DNA from: an uncultured Methanobrevibacter sp.
GTDB taxonomy: Archaea > Methanobacteriota > Methanobacteria > Methanobacteriales > Methanobacteriaceae
DNA: 43,977 nt
Reading direction: 5' to 3'
NCBI GenBank assembly: GCA_902785855.1
Contig: CADAAJ010000006.1
Span: 1 to 43,977, forward strand
The stretch's first letter is position 1, and each line of letters starts with the position of its first letter. The position numbers and the translations under genes were made by a program. The notes under the pieces are model-generated. The model was not told the DNA's origin, made no database searches, and was given only the letters and a program-made list of their open reading frames with translations. Below are positions 40,708 through 43,977 of this stretch, piece after piece.

Positions 40708-43242
40708 ATGAAACTTAGAAAATTAATGATAATATTAATATTAATTATATTTTTATTCAGTATTGCAAGCGTAACAGCGGCCAATACAACAGATGTAATG
40801 ACGAGTGTAGATGATTCAACACAAAAAAATGAAATAATTAGTAAAGAAAATGAAGAAATAATAAAAGATGGAACTACTGGAACATTTACTGAACTTAACG
40901 ATAAAATTAGAAATGGTGGTTCAGAAATAACATTAGATAAAAATTATACATGCGAAGATGGTTTTAGCACTGATGGAATTACTATTCGTAATTCTATTAC
41001 TATTGATGGGCAAGGCCATACAATAGATGCACAAGGAAAAGCAAGAATATTCTTTGTTAATGCAGATAATGTTGTTCTAAAAAATATAATTTTCAAAAAC
41101 GGTAAAACAACAGGTCCTGGTGGTGCTATTTTATGGGAGCGTTTTGAAGGTAGTGTGTTAAATTGTAGTTTTAATAACAACCAAGCAAATGGTACTGAGT
41201 GTGATGGTGGTGCTATTTGCTGGAAGAGCACTGGTGGTATTATTTCTAATTGTAGTTTTACTAATAACCAAGTAACTGGTACTCTGAGTGAGGGTGGTGC
41301 TATCTGGATGAGTTATGGTACTGTGTTAAATTGTAGTTTTACTAACAACCGTGTAATTGATGACTGGGGTGGTGCTATTTACTTTGTAGATGAGGGTACT
41401 GTGTCAAATTGTTATTTTACAGGCAACATTGCAGCAGGCGAGGGTAGTGCTATCTGGATGAGTTATGGTACTGTGTTAAATTCTAGTTTTACTAACAACC
41501 ATGCAACTTCTGGTCAGGGTGGTGCAGTTAGAATTTATACGGTAGGTACTGTGATAAATTGTTATTTTATGGGCAACACTGCAGGTCAGGGTGGTGCAGT
41601 TTCTTCCCCAGATACTGGTACTGGTAGTGCTGACACTTGTATTTTCAAAACAAGTTCTGATACAACTTATAATACATGTATTTTATCACCTACATTGAAT
41701 GTTGATAATTTCACATCTTTTTATGGCTCTGGTGAGAAAATAACTTTTAACTTAACAACAAACAGCGGCATTCCTGTAACTAATGGGAATATTTCTATAA
41801 GTGTATACTTTAAAAATGGTGTTTGGGTTCGCAATTATACTTGCTTAAGTGGCGAGGGATGGATCCCAGATTTACCAGTTGGGTTGTATTATGCTATTTT
41901 CAATACTGAATATGCTGAATTCCAACCAATCAACAGAACATTGAAAATATCTGATGGAACAACATTTTGGGATTTAAACCAAACAATCAACGCTGATACA
42001 CAATCTGAAATCAACTTAATCAACAATTATACTTTTAATCCAGATTATGATGCTGATTTTGTAGATGGTATTGTGATTAATCGATCAGTTACTATTAAAG
42101 GTAATGGATTTACAATTAATGCTAAAGGAAAAGCAAGAATATTTGAGGTATTAGTTGACAATGTTGTTTTAAAAAATATAATCTTTAAAAATGGTAATAT
42201 AACTGGTGATGGTGGAGCAGTTCATTTTGGCGGTTCCGGTACTGTTGAAAATTGTAATTTTACTAATAACTCTGCTGATTATGCTGGTGGTGCTATTCAT
42301 ATGTATTCGGGTAGTGTTGAAAATTGTATTTTTATTAATAACACTGCTCGCTATGGTGGTGCTATTAGATTCTATAATAATGGTACTGCAACAAATTGTA
42401 ATTTTACTAATAACAAAGCAATTGGTATTAATCCTTGGGGAGGGGCAATTTGCTTCTCTAATATTGGTAATATAACAAATTGTAATTTTGCCGGCAACAC
42501 TGCTGAAGATGGTGGTGCTGTTTACTTCATGAATAATGGTACTATGTCAAATTGTAATTTTACTAATAATTCTGCAGTAAACGGGGGTGGTGCTATTGCT
42601 ATGCTGTCCGGTAATGTGTTAAATTGTAATTTTATTTATAATGCTGCTAATATTGGTGGTGCTATTGATATGGGTTCTGGTAGTGTGTCAAATTCTACTT
42701 TCACTGGTAACACTGGAGGTAATAATGGTGGTGCAGTTAGAATCACAAGAGAGGGTTTGTTGACAAATTGTAAGTTTACAAATAACAAAGCCTCTTCTGG
42801 TAGTGCTATTAATTCAGAGGCAATGTGTAGTGTTGTTAATTGTAGTTTTGTTAATAATATTGCAACAGGTATTTACTCTGGTGCTATTAATATGTATTGT
42901 GGTAGTGTTGTGGGGTGTATTTTTGATAATAATTCTGCAAATAGGGGAGCTGCAATTCGTTTCTTTGCATCAAGTAATAGTTTTGTTTCTGGATGTATAT
43001 TTATGAATCATAATAATGGTAATGAAATTATCTATTTCGACAATGCATATAATGGTAATAATTTATCTGTTAATAACAATATTTTCCTTAATAACTCTAT
43101 TGATGCTATTGTTTTTAATCAAACTGATTCTAGTTCTAATTGTGATTATAATTGGTTTGGTGCTGATGCAAGTAATTATATGATTGATCCTAATTTACCT
43201 AACTGTAATGTATGGTTGTTTTTAAATGCTACTTACATTTAA
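40708..43242 (+). CDS. Second adhesin-like protein, N-terminal 844 residues (frame broken at the end)
   Basis: Start ATG 40708 with Shine-Dalgarno GGAGGG 7 nt upstream; an ATG at 40681 would contain that site. A signal peptide (KLMIILILIIFLFSIASVTA) is followed by two beta-helix blocks built from Pmp-like repeats, GGAI...NCSFTNN (about 130-300 and 480-760), separated by an Ig-like section (about 310-440). The second block restarts with the same sentence as the first (INAKGKARIFEVLVDNVVLK against IDAQGKARIFFVNADNVVLK), so the protein is an internal duplication. The frame stops at 43240, but homologous sequence continues in another frame. Confidence 0.82.
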   Translation: MKLRKLMIILILIIFLFSIASVTAANTTDVMTSVDDSTQKNEIISKENEEIIKDGTTGTFTELNDKIRNGGSEITLDKNYTCEDGFSTDGITIRNSITIDGQGHTIDAQGKARIFFVNADNVVLKNIIFKNGKTTGPGGAILWERFEGSVLNCSFNNNQANGTECDGGAICWKSTGGIISNCSFTNNQVTGTLSEGGAIWMSYGTVLNCSFTNNRVIDDWGGAIYFVDEGTVSNCYFTGNIAAGEGSAIWMSYGTVLNSSFTNNHATSGQGGAVRIYTVGTVINCYFMGNTAGQGGAVSSPDTGTGSADTCIFKTSSDTTYNTCILSPTLNVDNFTSFYGSGEKITFNLTTNSGIPVTNGNISISVYFKNGVWVRNYTCLSGEGWIPDLPVGLYYAIFNTEYAEFQPINRTLKISDGTTFWDLNQTINADTQSEINLINNYTFNPDYDADFVDGIVINRSVTIKGNGFTINAKGKARIFEVLVDNVVLKNIIFKNGNITGDGGAVHFGGSGTVENCNFTNNSADYAGGAIHMYSGSVENCIFINNTARYGGAIRFYNNGTATNCNFTNNKAIGINPWGGAICFSNIGNITNCNFAGNTAEDGGAVYFMNNGTMSNCNFTNNSAVNGGGAIAMLSGNVLNCNFIYNAANIGGAIDMGSGSVSNSTFTGNTGGNNGGAVRITREGLLTNCKFTNNKASSGSAINSEAMCSVVNCSFVNNIATGIYSGAINMYCGSVVGCIFDNNSANRGAAIRFFASSNSFVSGCIFMNHNNGNEIIYFDNAYNGNNLSVNNNIFLNNSIDAIVFNQTDSSSNCDYNWFGADASNYMIDPNLPNCNVWLFLNATYI

Positions 43243-43977
43243 ATTAAATGCATTTAATTCATCTTCTAATAAAACTTCTGAATATAATAATGGTCTTTTA
43301 TATCCTGTTGATTTAGCATTAACTGCTGTAAATGGTGATGTTATAAGTACTGCAAAATTAAATGAAACAATAATTTTTACTCCAAATACTTTAGGTACTG
43401 GTAATGTAACTGCTTCTATTGGGAATGTTGTCTATACTATTGAATTATCTATTAACAAAATTAAAACTGAATTGTCTGCTAATGCAATTACTACAACTTA
43501 CAATATTGATAAAGATTTAGTGATTACTTTAAAAGACAGTAATGGAAATCCAGTAACTAACGCTACCATAACAGTTGATTTAAACGGTGCTAAAACATAC
43601 ACTACAGACACTAATGGTCAGGTAATGGTTTCTACTCTTGGTTTAGTTCCTAAAATCTATACTGCTAAGATCACTTTTGCAGGAGATAATAACTACAATG
43701 GATCTTCAATGGATGTGGGCGTTACTGTAAATAAAGCAACTCCAATTTTAAAAGCTAAAAAGAAAACATATAAAGCAAAAACTAAAACTAAAAAGTTCAC
43801 AATTGTCTTAAAAGATAACACTGGTAAACCAATTCAGAACGCTAAAGTAAGGTTAATAGTTAAAAAGATAACTAAATCCAACAAGAAAGGCGGATCTGAT
43901 AAGGAATCTAAAGCTGATAAGAAGAAGAACTTTGCAGTAACTAATAATAAAGGTAAAGCAACTTTTAAAGTTTTAAG
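43238..43977 (+). pseudogene. Continuation of the second adhesin in a shifted frame, open to the window end
   Basis: From TTT at 43238 an uninterrupted frame reads FKLNAFNSSSNKTSEYNNGL, then Ig-like blocks (TLGTGNVTASIGNVVYTIEL, NPVTNATITVDLNGAKTYTT, YTAKITFAGDNNYNGSS) and a Lys-rich C-terminal region (KAKKKTYKAKTKTKKFTIVL). No ribosome site precedes it. The content is exactly what should follow a Pmp-type beta-helix in these proteins, so this is the 3' part of the preceding gene displaced by a frameshift near 43218-43240. It is not complete at 43977. Confidence 0.82.

Noticed and set aside
42206-43006. Plus-strand Leu/Val-rich frames inside the second adhesin
   Set aside because: Out-of-frame readings of the GGTGGTGCTATT-type Pmp repeats.

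Overview
The window looks like chromosome from a gut methanogen of the order Methanobacteriales, most likely Methanobrevibacter. The DNA is very AT-rich. TATA-box promoters often sit about 25 bp upstream of ATG, which suggests leaderless transcripts. The gene content is also typical: korDABC-sucC, archaeal CobZ/CobS, Taw1, Trm56, a DUF763 protein, a LarC-type protein and giant adhesin-like surface proteins. The genus is inferred from gene content, not from a marker gene.

Positions 1-12.9 kb are ordinary core genome. In order: the 5' part of larC; a VapBC toxin-antitoxin pair with a palindromic operator over its TATA box; two genes of late cobamide assembly (cbiS/cobZ, cobS); a tRNA-Gln(CUG) gene; trm56; a secreted Asp/Tyr/Lys-rich protein; a DUF763 protein; an FKBP-type prolyl isomerase; a fumarase beta-type subunit; the operon korD-korA-korB-korC-sucC; and taw1. 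Fumarase, succinyl-CoA ligase and 2-oxoglutarate:ferredoxin oxidoreductase together fit the incomplete reductive TCA branch that methanogens use to make 2-oxoglutarate.

At 13.0-14.3 kb lies a restriction-modification locus. It has an intact-looking PD-(D/E)XK endonuclease followed by a DNA methyltransferase that stops after about 126 native residues. A tyrosine recombinase gene begins 70 bp later, so an integrated element seems to have split the methyltransferase. No 3' half was found in the window.

From about 14.3 to about 33.8 kb is a plasmid-like integrated element. The left part holds the integrase, membrane-anchored or secreted small proteins and two candidate structured RNAs. The middle minus-strand block is a replication module: a primase-like zinc-finger protein and a large P-loop ATPase that share a duplicated N-terminal domain, plus three small helical proteins. 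A degenerate, probably catalytically dead, tyrosine-recombinase-like gene lies divergent to it behind a set of repeats. A ribbon-helix-helix regulator and a gene frameshifted in a T8 run follow. The right part (26.9-33.8 kb) begins with a TATA box and a roughly 200-nt strongly structured RNA leader. It continues as a run of 15 co-directional small genes, including HIRAN, DUF4314 and ArdC-like proteins. Several of these are separated by copies of one hairpin element (GTYGAA - stem - TTAA, often with CAAC). No capsid, portal, terminase, relaxase or type IV secretion gene was recognised.

From 33.8 kb to the end is a surface-protein locus: a winged-helix regulator divergent from a 2086-residue adhesin-like protein (beta-helix plus about 15 Ig-like repeats), then a second adhesin with Pmp-like GGAI/FxxN repeats whose frame is broken near 43.24 kb and continues in another frame to the window end.

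The best candidates for something undescribed are the three structured RNAs, the repeated hairpin element that punctuates the small-gene array, the shared-domain replication pair, and the combination of an element that disables a methyltransferase while carrying an ArdC-like antirestriction gene.
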